Positions 1 to 11,400 are shown, counted from the stretch's first letter. The stretch is DNA of 64,000 nt from Fratercula arctica (GCA_947846985.1 CANTUZ010000004.1:54537672-54601671), one strand, 5' to 3'. Notes: a model not told the origin generated them from the sequence alone. Translations and numbers: made by a program.

Positions 1-1885
1 TGTGCAAGGAGTATAGGGACAAATGGTAGTGCTTTTTATTGCTTTTCATGGAGTCATCTTAAACCTTATGGATGGGAAGCTCCAGGCAAAGATTGTGTCC
101 AGTGTAGTGAATTATTTGTTTTGCAGAATAGGGAATAAATGTGCAGAACAGTATAGCTTAATCCTCCTTTGTATCAGGAGATTTCTTCTGAGGTACTTCT
201 TGATGGAACAATGATTTTTGCTTTTTTTTTTCTCCCCCCGCCCCTCCCAATTTCTTTGCAAGAAACCACTTACTGCTTTCCAGTGAATCATATTTGAAGG
301 AAACAGGCCTGAAATAACATTCTGTGATGCTCTCCTTGAAATGATTTGTGCACGACTGGTGAGATCAGAAGCTTTTCTGGCACTGAGGGTGAGATATATT
401 TCATGTTTGATGTCAGTTCTTCAGACAATCACATCCATGGTGCTTCTTTTCGTAGTTAGTGGAGAGAAAAAGTTACTTACAAGGAGGTATCCTGCCTATT
501 TTGAGTATCTGCTTTAGATAAGGTCGGAGGAGTTGGAGAAGCTGGATTCCATCGGTTGTGAAGCAGGACAGGAGGAGATATGCTTCAGTCAGATGAATTT
601 CACCCTCAAAGGTTTAACTTTGGGGTTTCAGTCTTTTGGGAACAATGTTAATCACACCAAGAGAACTTTCAAGACAAAGTTTTTTGCAGGGAGACAATTC
701 TTTTTCTGACATTATAGAAAATATGACTTGAATCATTGGAATTCCAAGGGAAAGAAAGAGAGGAGATGGTGGTTGTTATTTAGTAATTTTTTTAAAGAAG
801 GGTAAAATCCATATGTTAGTTTTGACCTTCAGAAAGATTATTAAAAATACTGAAGGGTATAAAATACAGATTAAAAACAGGTAAGGGCAGCCTGGCCTTT
901 CCAGTGGAATAACTGATAAAGCTGTTCAATAATTGTGTAAATGGCTGTTTGTACAGAGGGTAGCTCAAGAATTTGTAGTGTCTGAGGAGATGGTACATAC
1001 TAAAGGTTTTAAAGTAAAATAGGGTTTTGTTGACAAAGATTTAGATCTGTTTCCTGACTGTGTACATAATACAGATATTTTAGCAGAGGTTTTTGCTCTA
1101 ATTCAAGGCCAACAGCGTGTGTTTGTCTAGAACAGTAAATGCAAGTAGAGTAACTGCCTTGCTTAAAAAAAGAAAAGCTTTAAAAACTAACCTTTCTTTA
1201 TTTTCTGATAAATGGTAGAATTTAGAGTAAGATACACTGTCTTTTTATTTTTGCAATGTTGGGGGAAGGTGATGTGTTTTTTTTTAATGTCAATCATTTC
1301 TAGAACTTGACAGTATGCAAGTTTACACTTCTTCAAGTTTGGTTGAATATCACAATATTTTCTTTTCTTCCTAGGTGGGGTAATTTGTGGAAACTTGAGA
1401 GGAAAACAAAAAATATCAAAGGAAAACAGAATCAATATTGTAAAAATAATAAAAAAAAAAACACTAAAACCAAAAAACCCCACAACCCAATGTCTGGGCA
1501 TTGAGACAAAATGCAGGATTTTTGCTTAGCTACACCCATAGTACTGTAGAAAATATGATCTTTAGTGTTTCACAGAGTCTTATGAAACAGTGATGACAAA
1601 GCCTTTTTGAGAGAATCAAACCAACTTTCGAATGTAGTGCAGACCATACTGTGACAACTTCATCAGTGTGGTGGCAGCTTCACTCACCAGGGTTTGCACT
1701 AACCCACCTTTCTACTGAGTCTCGCTGCTATGGCTGCAGAATTCGGTCATCCCAAGAAGCAAAAGAGTTTGTGGGTTGAACAGTTGAAGGAAATAGAAGG
1801 ACAGGTCCTGCAAGGATGTTATGTGTCTAGAAATGAAATGTTCCAGTGTCATAGCTTTGATATGGCGCTGTGTTTTTTCTGGTAG
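1..1885. other. AT-rich non-coding, probably intron of upstream gene
   Basis: No convincing exon, RNA gene or recognisable transposon was seen. Open frames here are short, lack a matching acceptor and donor, and have the composition of surrounding AT-rich DNA. The stretch contains runs of T (about 220-235 and 1278-1286) and an A-rich run near 1450. By position it would be intronic to the plus-strand gene whose exons appear from 1886 or 6644 onward; this is inference. Confidence 0.4.
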
Positions 1886-2125
1886 CTTTACTGGCTCTCC
1901 TGCCTCCGAGGAGGACAGTGATTTGCCTTTGCATGGGTCATTGAGCTCCAGAACTTGTTCTGCTCCTGCTGACTGTCATCTATCACCAGGGATGCCTCTA
2001 ACTGTGCTTCCTGTAGTGAGGAAATTCTCATTGAATAATTTTAGATCCAATCTCTTCATGCCTCAAAACATTTCAGGGCTGCCCTTTGTAACCCCTCCAT
2101 CACTTTCAGCCAGCCGGCATTTTTT
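1886..2125 (+). CDS. Candidate internal exon of upstream plus-strand gene
   Basis: A 240-nt open segment lies between an acceptor-like site (T-rich tract ending TTCTGGTAG at 1885) and a strong donor hexamer GTGAGT at 2126. It starts and ends in phase 2, so it adds exactly 80 codons without changing frame. The peptide is serine/proline rich with an acidic start (GSPASEEDSDLP) and a later RKFSLNNFRSN stretch; it does not look like repeat-derived sequence. Weaknesses: the last exon base is T rather than G, and phase 2 does not join directly to the phase-0 exon at 6644, so a further exon of length 3n+1 would be needed between them. I do not recognise the peptide. It could be a chance open frame. 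Confidence 0.32.
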
Positions 2126-4019
2126 GTGAGTGCTGGGGAGGTACTGCGCTCATAACCTTGGTTGGAAACAAAGGACTTCTGAAGCTGCCTTTGGCTTCTG
2201 TTATTATAGGGTAACATCCAAATGTATAGCTTCCACTTTCCAACTGATCTGTGCCTGTGATGTTAGGATGTGATTGGGTATTCATGCCACCCTGCCTAAA
2301 TAAATGCTCTATCCAGATAGCGTCACAGGCTCCCTCTGTAATCAGTGTAGAGAAAGTCTCTTAAGGGAAGAGCAGCAATCGAAGTGATGTGCCCAAAGTT
2401 GGTCAATATGAGTGGTCCTTCCATTTCTGGATGTCACTGTTTTGTTCCCTGGCCTGAAGTAAATGAGCCAGGTGGTAGCTGCTCCTGGGGAGTGTCTTGT
2501 GTCTCAGCTGGCCAGACATGCTTGTCTTTGTTACTTTTAACAGGACCAATGGCCAGAATTCAGCAGCATTTGTTCCCTCCTCTCACGGTGGGGAGCCAAG
2601 AACAGAAGGTGAAATGGGATCAAAGGCAGTGTTCATTGCTTATGTTTAGCACTCATGTTCTCTCACGTGGTGTATCCTGGGGAAGGGTCCATCCTGCAGC
2701 ACACTGGACCTAGAGGCAGACCGACACAGCCCACCCTTCTGTCCTGATGAGCTGAGTACCAGTGTGGTGGCGTACTTCAGAATCACAAGACACACTCTTC
2801 AGGGAGCCCATGAGCTTTGAGGGTCGTTTTGCAAGCAGGAAATGAGAGTGGTGAGCTCTTTCAGGTCTTAGCCAGGTGTACACGTCAACAGCTGGGATTC
2901 AGTGTCACCTCCAAGGCTATGGGACCGTACAGTCCCACTGATACCTGTACGCTCTAACCCTGGCATCAGAGCTGCTTTTGAACTGCTTGCAAACAGCATG
3001 GCTGTCGTAAAACTCCATGGTCGTCGCTCCTGCAAGATTTCTTTTCTTGCCAATAGCAACAGCTTACACACTGTACATTCTTCTTCATGCCGTCGTAGAA
3101 CTGTATTCTGATGCATGAGCTTGTCAATAAATTCTCATCTTTTTGGGGAGTCACCAGAGCAATCTTACACCACTATAGCATTTCAGAATCCTGTGGTTTA
3201 AATTTTTTTTTTAATGGACACAACTGCAGTAACTAATGCTCATTAAAGATGTACAGAGGAAAAATAATTTATTATTTTAAGCAATTCTGCAAATCTGCAT
3301 TTCTGGAGCTTTTGCAAAAGGACTAGTGACAAAGAGGTGATAACTCGTAATCAGATGTATTAATTTTTGAAATACATAAATAACTATTTTTAAAAACTCA
3401 AAGGCTGAAACTGTAATTAACAATCTTAAATTTGTTTTTCTGTGCAACTGCAAGAAAAAATGAAACATTGATCCCGTATGTTTAATAAATTTGTATTTGG
3501 ATGATAAAATTCTACTGCCTTGTGATAGTCATTTATGTTCAGGGAGATTTTCTTTTCCTGCTTGCAACTGTTATGAAAAGGTGCATAATTAAACAGCTGC
3601 CATTTCTCTCTAAATTTGGCTTCAGTTTAGTGAAGATATTCAAGAAAGATAATGTTTGCTGTGGTGTTAAAATTGATTTGGAGGTGAAATAAGATCAACT
3701 GAATTAATATAATTTTGATTCACAATAGGAGGATCTGGATGAGGGTTCATGCAGTTGAACTAACATGCTTTTGAAGTCCATTCAGCTTAATTTTTTTGAG
3801 CACGCATAGGTACAAAAACCTGAATTTGTTGTGTAGTGTGGAGAGAACATGCATGTGAAAAAATCATGTCAGAAATCTTGAGATTATTCAAGAGGAGGAC
3901 TAACATTATGCATTTTTTTAAAGTAGTATCTTTTTCTAGGTTTTTTTCCTAGTTTTTCTTCATATCCAGTTGCAAATTCTGGCTGTAGCTAAAGCTTAGA
4001 GACTTTTTTTTGTTTTGAG
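2126..4019. other. Non-coding, probable intron
   Basis: AT-rich DNA with no firm feature. One segment (2872-3108) is open on both strands and is followed by AATAAA at 3126-3131, but it has no good acceptor and open frames on both strands suggest chance, so it is not called. From 3170 onward the sequence becomes AT-rich with small T and A runs up to the end of the CR1 element at about 4020. Confidence 0.4.
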
Positions 4020-6430
4020 GAATCATAGAATCATGGAATTGTTAGGGTTGGAAGGGACCTTAAAGATCATCTAGTTCCAACCACCCTGCCATGGCCAGGG
4101 ACACCTCCCACTAGATCAGGTTGCTCAGAGCCCCATCCAGCCTGGCCTTATAAACTTCCAGGGATGGGGCTTCCACCACCTCTCTTGGCAACCTGTTCCA
4201 GTGTCTCACCACCCTCATGGTGAAGAACTTCTTCCTAACGTCCAGTCTGAATCAACCCATCTCTAGTTTTAATCTGTTCCCTCTAGTTCTAGCGTTACCC
4301 GACATCCTAAAAAGTCCCTCACCAGCTTTCATGTAGGCCCCCTTAAGATACTCGTAGGCCACTATAAGGTCTCCTTGGAGCCTTCTTTTCTCCAGACTGA
4401 ACAACCCCAACTCTCTCAGTCTGTCCTCATAGGAGAGGTGCTCCAGCCCTCTGATTATCCTCGTGGCCCTTCTCTGGACATGTTCCAGCACGTCCATATC
4501 TCTCTTGTAGTAGGGGCTCCAGAATTGGATGCAGTACTCCACGTGGGGTCCACGAGAGTGGAGTAGAGGGGGAGAATCACCTCCCTCAACCTGCTGGCCA
4601 TGCTTCTCCTGATGCAACCCAGGATACGATTGGCTTTCTGGGCTGCTAGTGCACACTGACGGCTCATATTGAGCCTCTTGTCCACCAGCACCCCCAAGTC
4701 CTTTTCTTCAGGGCTGCTCTCAAGCCAGTCACTGCCCAGCCTATATCAGTGCTTGGGGTTGCCCCGACGCAGATGGAGGATCGTGCACTTGGTCTTGTTG
4801 AACTTCATGAGGTTGGCATGGGCCCACCTCTCCAGCCTGTCAAGGTCCCTCTGGATGGCATCCCTTCCCTCCAGCGTGTCAGATGCCCCACACAGCTTGG
4901 TGTCATCGGCAAACTTGCTGAGGGTGCACTCTGTGCCACTGTCCATGTCGCTGACGAAGATGTTAAACAAGACCGGTCCCAGTACTGATCCTTGAGGGAC
5001 TCCACTTGTCACTGGTCTCCACTTGGACATGGACGCATTGACAGCCACTCTTTGGGTGCGGCCGTCAAGCCAGTTCCTTATCCACTAAATTGTCAGTCCA
5101 TCAAACCCATATTTTATCAGCTTGGAGACCAGGATGTTGTGCAGGACAGTGTCAAAGGCTTTGCTGAGGTCCAGGTAAATGACGTCAGTTGCTCTCCCCT
5201 TGTCTGTTGATGTTGTGAACTTCTTATAGAAGGTCACCAGGTTTGTCAGGCACAATTTGCCCGTGGTGAAGCCGTGTTGACTGTACCCAGTCATCTCTTC
5301 GTTATTCTTCTGCCTCAGCAGTGTCTCCAGGAGGATCTGCTCCATAATCTTACCAGGCACGGAGGTGAGACTGACTGGCCTATAGTTCCCTGGTTCCTCC
5401 TTCTTTCCCTTTTTGAAAATGGGGATTATGTTTCCCCTTTTCCAGTCAGTGGGGACTTCACCAGACTGCCATGACTTTTGGAATATCATAGAGAGCGGTT
5501 TAGCAACCTCATTTACCAGTTCCTTCAGTACCCGTGGGTGTATCCCATTGGGTCCCATGGACTTGTTCACTTTCAGGTTCATGAGATGGTCACAAACCTG
5601 ATCTTTGCTTATGATGTGCAGTTCTGTCCAACCCCTGCCATTGTCTTCTGTGACTCCGGGAGTGTGGCTGGAGCCCTTGCCAGTGAAGATTGAGGAAAAG
5701 AAGTCATTGAGAACCTCGGCCTTCTCCATATCACTTGTCACCAGCTCCCCCATTTCCTTTCTGAGGGGGCCCACACCCTCCCTAGTCGTCTTCTTACCAT
5801 TAATGTACCTATAGAAATTTTTGCTGTTTCCCTTGATCTCCTTGGCTAGATTTAATTCTAACTGAGCTTTAGCTTTTCTCACCAGGTCTTTTGCTGTTCG
5901 GGCAGCTTCCTTATATGCCCCCCATTCCAGCTGTCCTTTCTTCCACTCCTTATAATGTTTCTTTTTGTGTGACAGTGTGTCCAGGACCTCCCTGTTCATC
6001 CAGGCAGGTCTCCTAGCATTCTTTCCTGCCTTCCTCTTTGTCAGTATAGTTTGCTCCTGGACACGGAGAAGGTGATCCTTGAATACTGACCAGCTGTCCT
6101 GGGCCCCCCTTCCCTCTAGAGCTTTGTCCTATGGCACTTTGGCCAGCAGTCCCTGAAGTGATCAAAGTCTGCATGCCTAAAGTCCAGGGTCGTAAGCTTG
6201 GAATATATCCTCGTAGTTGCCCTGAGGATCTTAAATTCTATCGCTTTGTGGTCACTGCAGCCAAGGTTATCCCTGAGCATCACACTGGTCACCAGCCCTT
6301 CCCTGTTGGTGAGAACGAGGTCCAGCATAGCACCTGTTCTTGTTGGTTCCTCTACCATTTGGAGGAGGAAGTTGTCATCAATGCATTCCAGGAACATCCT
6401 GGATTGCTGGAAGAGTTGATGAATGCAGAA
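4020..6430 (-). mobile_element. Long, 5'-truncated, defective CR1 LINE retrotransposon
   Basis: A minus-strand CR1 of about 2.4 kb. Its 3' end is at the low-coordinate side, where the plus strand reads AATCATAGAATCATGGAAT, the complement of the CR1 terminal repeat. Reading down the minus strand: the C-terminal part of the endonuclease (6436-6116, with the SDH catalytic motif in GCSDHKAIEF), then reverse transcriptase (5999-5085, with [16 protein letters not shown] and [11 protein letters not shown]), then [10 protein letters not shown] and the catalytic FADD box (frame 5084-4746), then the ORF2 C-terminus (to about 4250). Lesions seen: a frame change near 6115, in-frame stops at 5085-5087, 4743-4745 and 4252-4254, and a frameshift near 4550. 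It cannot encode active ORF2. The 5' edge is approximate (about 6400-6440). It lies in an intron, antisense to the host gene, about 210 bp from the acceptor of the 6644 exon. Confidence 0.95.
5085..5999 (-). pseudogene. CR1 ORF2 reverse transcriptase fragment (longest open part)
   Basis: A 304-codon open stretch inside the CR1 element covers the N-terminal connector and the first half of the reverse transcriptase: [47 protein letters not shown] and [10 protein letters not shown], the last carrying the first catalytic Asp of the RT palm. It ends at an in-frame TAG after FDGLTI, where related CR1 copies continue into a [11 protein letters not shown] segment; here that segment and the FADD box follow in the same frame (5084-4746). 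Loss of function is therefore by a nonsense codon in this part rather than deletion. Confidence 0.92.
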
Positions 6431-6643
6431 TTCCATTTTAGACAGATGCAGGAATGCTCCACATTTAAAATAACTGGTATATCATCCTTTTTCTTATTTT
6501 GGTAAATATACTTTCTTTACATTTAATTTCTGTGAACATTTATTGTAATGAATTCATCCAAGTGGCTTCCACTAACCCAAAATAAACAGTCTTGGAAAAT
6601 TTCATCTAGCCTGAATTTCTTAAAACAGTATTTTCTCTTGCAG

Positions 6644-6886
6644 ATGCTGCCTCCTTCCACAGACATTTCACAGGCCAATGGACAGCCAGAGGATCGTGAG
6701 ACATGTGTCAAAGTGAATGGGATGACTGGGTCAATACCTGCAAACTCTCAGCCAGAGCTGGATAGCATCCCTAGTTCTCGCATCGTTCCAAATGTGTATG
6801 CTGATTCTCCTATAAAATTAACAAGTCCAGAGAGGATCGTAGCCTTGCATCGAGAACTAAGACAAAACCATCGCAAAAATTGTCAG
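6644..6886 (+). CDS. Internal coding exon of upstream gene, probably C4orf50 orthologue
   Basis: An 81-codon exon between a textbook acceptor (TTTTCTCTTGCAG ending at 6643) and donor CAG/GTCAGT (exon ends 6886). It begins and ends in phase 0. The peptide is polar, with an N-terminal disordered part (residues 1-45, PPSTDISQANGQPEDRE), then SRIVPNVYADSPIKL, and a basic predicted helix at the end (residues 61-81, SPERIVALHRELRQNHRKN) that looks like the start of a coiled coil. I do not recognise a named domain. Assignment to C4orf50 rests on remembered gene order (C4orf50 lies between JAKMIP1 and CRMP1, same strand). A 3' exon of a JAKMIP1 isoform is the main alternative. The frame continues in phase into the exon at 7994. 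Confidence 0.75.
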
Positions 6887-7993
6887 GTCAGTAAAAATTT
6901 TGCCATCATTTTTAGTTTAGTGAAATCTGTTACTCTTGGCAGTCACTTTACAGATCATATAGATACTTGAACGATTGCTTCCAGAGATGCACACTTGATT
7001 GTTAGTTTAAACAAGCTGAGAATAATAAATGCTTAATGCTTTTCATTATTCATTTTCTTTCCCGTTGTTTAGGAATGGCTTGGGGCATGTAAAAGTAATT
7101 TAAAATTTTTGTTTTCCTCATGGTACGCTCTCTGGTAAGACCATCTTTGAAAATTGTTGGATGTTTAAAAAAATAAAAAGTTATCATGTTGATCCTGTCC
7201 TATCTTTTTTTTTTTTTTTTACTCCAATTCTTTTTTATTTTAGTGATCCAATTATTCCTGTGCCCTGAAGCTCTTTATAGTAATTTCCATTAACTGCAGG
7301 AATCCTGTTAAAAACAGAGCCGATCAATTGCAATTGCATTTGTGACAGTCTGCTGCTGAACTAACCATGCAGGAGATTTCACCCTCCCTGAGACAACATA
7401 ACCTCCCTATAACTGTACAGAAACAAAATTCGGGCGTGCAGTTACGGGAGGCAGTTAGCTAGCGTGGTTACAAGTATTACTCTATTGAATTTCACTTACA
7501 CTCTTGGATTAAAATAAATGTAATAGAACGAGTAAAAGCATAGTTTCTGCTTTTGGCATTAATAGTTGAAAAAATCATGCAAGAGGCTGAAATCTCCTTT
7601 TAGTTAAGAAATTTATCATGCAATGAAATGGCGACTCAGAATTCCAATAACATGTGAAACCCTTAAATTATTTTAGTTAGTCCAGGGGATATACGTGACA
7701 GTTTAAATCCTGATGGCATATAACTTTTTATTTGCGATCAATGAAAATATTGTCATAAAAGAAAATCATCAGGGAGATCAGAATGCAAGTACTTCTTTGA
7801 TTTACCTGATCTTTCTAAACCCAGGGATTTATTTTATTTATCTACATCACGTGTGCTTTCATTAAATCCCAATGAGAGCACGACACAGGCCTACTGTACA
7901 ATTATATGGGAAGCTACAGTCAAAATCAGCCACAACACACAGAGTAGCCTGGGACATCCAAGATTATGTTTTCTTTTCTTCTTCCCTCCTCAG
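6887..7993 (+). other. Intron of upstream gene, 1107 bp
   Basis: Bounded by GTCAGT at 6887 and by a strong pyrimidine tract plus CAG (TTCTTTTCTTCTTCCCTCCTCAG) ending at 7993. The flanking exons are both phase 0 at this junction. Inside are a T run at about 7206-7220 and AT-rich DNA, with no transposon recognised. The open frame extends from the downstream exon back to 7853, but the splice acceptor is a better start for that exon than any in-frame ATG. Confidence 0.7.
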
Positions 7994-8383
7994 ATGCCTT
8001 CAGTTGTCTCCTCCACCTCAAACCCAAAGGCTGACTGCAACCTGCCCGTGATCCACCAGGAAGCCCCTTGGCCTCTGCTGTCAGGGATGAAGGATGCACT
8101 GGTGCCTCCGGAGCGCAGTGCTTTCTGGGCCGCGGAGGGGAGGGATCGGTTGTCGAAATGTGATGATGTATTTTGGGGTCAAATAGGAAATCAGCTTGCA
8201 GGTGCTATTCCCCAGGGAATGAAACAGAAAAATGCCATTATGAATAAGGCATGGCTCTCTAGAGGAAAAACAGATGGCTCAACCTCAGCTACCACAGCAA
8301 AAAGCTATTTGTCAGATGTGTTGTCAGCGAGTAATAAAGGTCGAAATCCTGTGGGGAGAAATCAGCTGCTCGGGAAAGAATAA
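7994..8383 (+). CDS. Last coding exon (frame 1) of upstream gene, probably C4orf50
   Basis: After a strong acceptor ending at 7993, frame continues from the 6644 exon for 130 codons to TAA at 8381-8383. The peptide is Ser/Asn/Lys-rich with two tryptophan patches (EAPWPLLSGMKDAL and FWAAEGRDRL, then DDVFWGQIGNQLAG) and no domain I can name. Codon third positions are GC-rich in the first half, as expected for coding DNA in otherwise AT-rich surroundings. Two AATAAA signals (8379-8384, overlapping the stop, and 8394-8399) support a terminal exon. Against this, a good donor (CAAG/GTAAAG) lies at 8405, and another frame is open from 8244 to that donor; see the separate entry. The C-terminal 40 or so residues are therefore less certain than the rest. 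Confidence 0.65.
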   Translation: MPSVVSSTSNPKADCNLPVIHQEAPWPLLSGMKDALVPPERSAFWAAEGRDRLSKCDDVFWGQIGNQLAGAIPQGMKQKNAIMNKAWLSRGKTDGSTSATTAKSYLSDVLSASNKGRNPVGRNQLLGKE

Positions 8384-8404
8384 AACCTGCAGAAATAAAA
8401 CAAG
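8244..8404 (+). CDS. Overlapping alternative frame with CxxC-type cysteine motif
   Basis: In the +1-shifted frame the 3' part of the previous exon is open from after a TGA at 8241-8243 up to a donor consensus at 8405 (CAAG/GTAAAG). From an internal ATG at 8274 it reads MAQPQLPQQKAICQMCCQRV and then a segment ending GEISCSGKNKTC. The cysteines form CxxCC ... CxxxxxC, resembling a small zinc-binding knuckle, though about 50 codons open by chance is not rare. It could be an alternatively spliced exon with an acceptor near 8262 or 8273 (both weak), a frameshift in this copy or the assembly, or coincidence. It ends in phase 2, which matches the phase of the candidate exon at 17792. Confidence 0.3.
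8379..8399 (+). promoter_or_regulatory. Two overlapping-region polyadenylation signals (AATAAA)
   Basis: AATAAA occurs at 8379-8384, where it shares bases with the TAA stop codon, and again at 8394-8399. A T/G-rich stretch follows (ATGTGATTTCCCCATTGTTG, starting about 8421), the usual arrangement for cleavage some 10-30 nt after the hexamer. If used, the 3' UTR would be only a few tens of bases. If the donor at 8405 is used instead, these would be skipped. Confidence 0.45.
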
Positions 8405-11400
8405 GTAAAGCATCTTAGCAATGTGATTTCCCCATTGTTGCAAAAGTACTAATCGTTTTATAAAACAAAGATATTTTACCAGTTAGCATGACCTAGCAAC
8501 CAGTTTGAGATAACTGGAAAATTTACAAGAAAAAGAGCTGTAATACTTTTTATGATCAAAATTGCTTAGAGTACTTGAGGTCACTGAAACCTATGGATTT
8601 TTCAGTAGCCAGGTGGCTTTCCCATTTTCTTTTCATCACTTCTTGATGTTTTGCTTTTATTTTAACTGAGACCATGCATCAATCTATTAAATCACTTTAA
8701 CTTTTATGTATAACCCATTTCTTCAGTGTGCAGTGACAAGTTCTGAAAGAGCATGTGGCTTGAGTGACTGTTTCCTCTGGAACTTAAGGAAATTTTGTGT
8801 CGTGGACTTCCTAGAAACCTTTTTTTTACAGGAGTTGGGGATGGTTTTGCTGTTAGTGTTTCTTTAGTGTCTTGGGATTATTTTTTTTTTTAATTTTATT
8901 AGTAAGTACATTTATTTATTTTTTAGTAAGCTGACCTACAGCAGGATACTCAGTGTATCCGTGTATGTGGTAGTATCTGTAAAAGAGCATCCTTCCATTG
9001 TTACTTTTAGGTAACAAATTGCAGCTTGACTGAAGTAGATTTACGGGACGTGTTCCCGACCACTTTCTTTAGGTGACCACTTGGGCATCATGAGTACGGT
9101 AACAGCTGGGTTCAAGGGATGGGTAATTGGGACTGCACCCTGTGCTGCTGAACCCCCATACCTACATGAGGGAGGAGTGGATGCGGTGCCAGGCCACCTG
9201 CGCTAGCACAGCTGTGACAGCGCTTTCTCAGAGTCTGGCTCAGAAATCGGTGTGGTCTGGGCTACATGAACCTTTGATGGATGCTGGTTATGGGAGGGAG
9301 GAGGGAAGGGTGCGTGTGTGCAGGTGCACTGACACCAGTTGACTCTGGGAAGTTTTAACTGAGCATGGTTGTAAATCCCCCCAAAAACTGAAGTGTCATT
9401 TATACTGGGACCCGACTGGATTTAATACTTTTGGAAAATCTCCATTATTCATATCTCACAGCTATCTTTATTTTTATTAGAAAAGGGCATTTTTAGCACA
9501 TGGTAATACGTGGCACTGTTCCTGTGCTCATCCTCTGCCTCCATTGGTTACCCCAGTTGGTTCATAGTATGTTACTACTTAGTTTGGTGCTGCTTTTCAG
9601 AAGCTAGAAACAAAATAAGTGGTTTTGAAGAAATATTAATGCACACACTCACACTTTAATGCGGGAAACCCATCTTCATTTCTCATCAAGGTAGCGATGC
9701 AATTGCTTACAGCAGTGACTGATCTGGTCTTCATCCAGCACCTCTTTAGAAAATACACACCAGATGCCAAGGGAAATAGCCCCTGGAAGCAATGTTTTGG
9801 AGCGCTGTCTGAGCAGAGGGAACACCGGTGAGGTTCCAAAATCTGGGCTTCTGCTCTCACGTGTCTTTCTCTTCTTCTTAGTGCCTGGCCAGCACTTTTG
9901 AAGACAGATATACCCAATACCCAGCCACCAGCTACCTTGCCAAATGTTAAGATATTTCAATGTGGAAAAACACTTGTAAATATTTAACATCGTAACTTTT
10001 TTATCGATAAAATGATGCTTTAATAATTAGCACTTGTGAGAACTTTTTTTGGAGCTTTATCTTGCTGACAGTAAAATACAGGGCCTGGTAGTTCAGGCTG
10101 GAGGTCAGATCGTAATGCATGAAATGTGCTAATAATAAGGGTATTAATAATAATATCCTGTGATAATAAGTCTTTGTTATCCCAGTGTAGCTACTACTTT
10201 GTGATTGGGACCGTAGTAACTTAGCATGTAATTATGCCTCACTCAGTCCAGTCCCTTTCTATCAAAGACAAGTATGGTTTATTTTAAACTATCAGACTTA
10301 TTTTAAACTAACTAGGTGATTTGGCCCCATTATTCCTCCTGCTAGAATTGCTAATTTCCTGAACAAGGACTGCAGACACACACAGGTGTAGATGGGGGAA
10401 CAGACACTTGCAAGCATATTACCTGCCTGGAAGCGCTGTAATGCTAAATGGACTCAAGCAATTCCTCAGGCAAATGGATTCTGCACTGGCATTTTGTAAC
10501 TTTGCTTCACAAGTCACAGATTTCAGTTAAAATCTTGTAACCCCTTCTGTTTTTAATTTTTTAAGACATCCATTTTTCCTACTGCAAAGCATTGTTTAAA
10601 TATGTGTAGATACCACTGTTGCCATTTGGCCAGCCGTTTCAGTTGTTTTTCATTTCTCTTAAGTAAAAATGTGTGATTTTAGATACTGCAGTGGAGGAAT
10701 GCTAATAATTTAACAGCAATCTGTTTGGAGTGCTGCATGCAACAGCATTAGAAAAGGTGGGTCAGCTAAAAGTTTTCTTTATTTAAACTTCTGTCCTACT
10801 CCGTTTTTTCCCACTACTGAATGGGCAAACGAAAAGTGACAGATTATGCCAAATAATTATGCACCAATTGATGTACGAGAAGATTAGATGATACATTGCA
10901 CCATCAAACAAGCTCCTTCAAATTCTTTAAGTACAGTCATTTGTGGAAACCAGATCCAAGACGTACAGTGGCAGGCCAGATGGTTTGTATATTGGTGTCC
11001 TGCCAAGCTGAGGTCCTTTGGGAGTCTGAGCTGGCTGGCTGACTTGTACAGAATAATTAATATTGCCCCTTATTCTGTAAATGATTTGGGGGTTTTTGAA
11101 ATTGAGGGTGATCAGCAGCAATGTGCTTACAGAACACATCTGAAGAGTTGACTTGTGTTGGACCACCTGCGATTTGCTGTTGTCATCCGTGTCAAATGGC
11201 ATTATCTGTGCTTGACTGGATGATCAGGACACTGGGAAGGAAGCTGGACGACAGCGTGCTTCCTGCTGACAGGTGCTTACTCAGCCTGTTTCCCATTCAG
11301 ACTCTTCCACTTACAAAGAACTTGTTTGAAACAGCACAGAAAGCTATTTGCTCAGATCAACAGTTCACATGAAATGGGTGTTTATTAACATATTCAGATA

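Noticed and set aside
4375..6505. Several plus-strand frames of 60-124 codons
   Set aside because: Shadows of the minus-strand CR1 ORF2.
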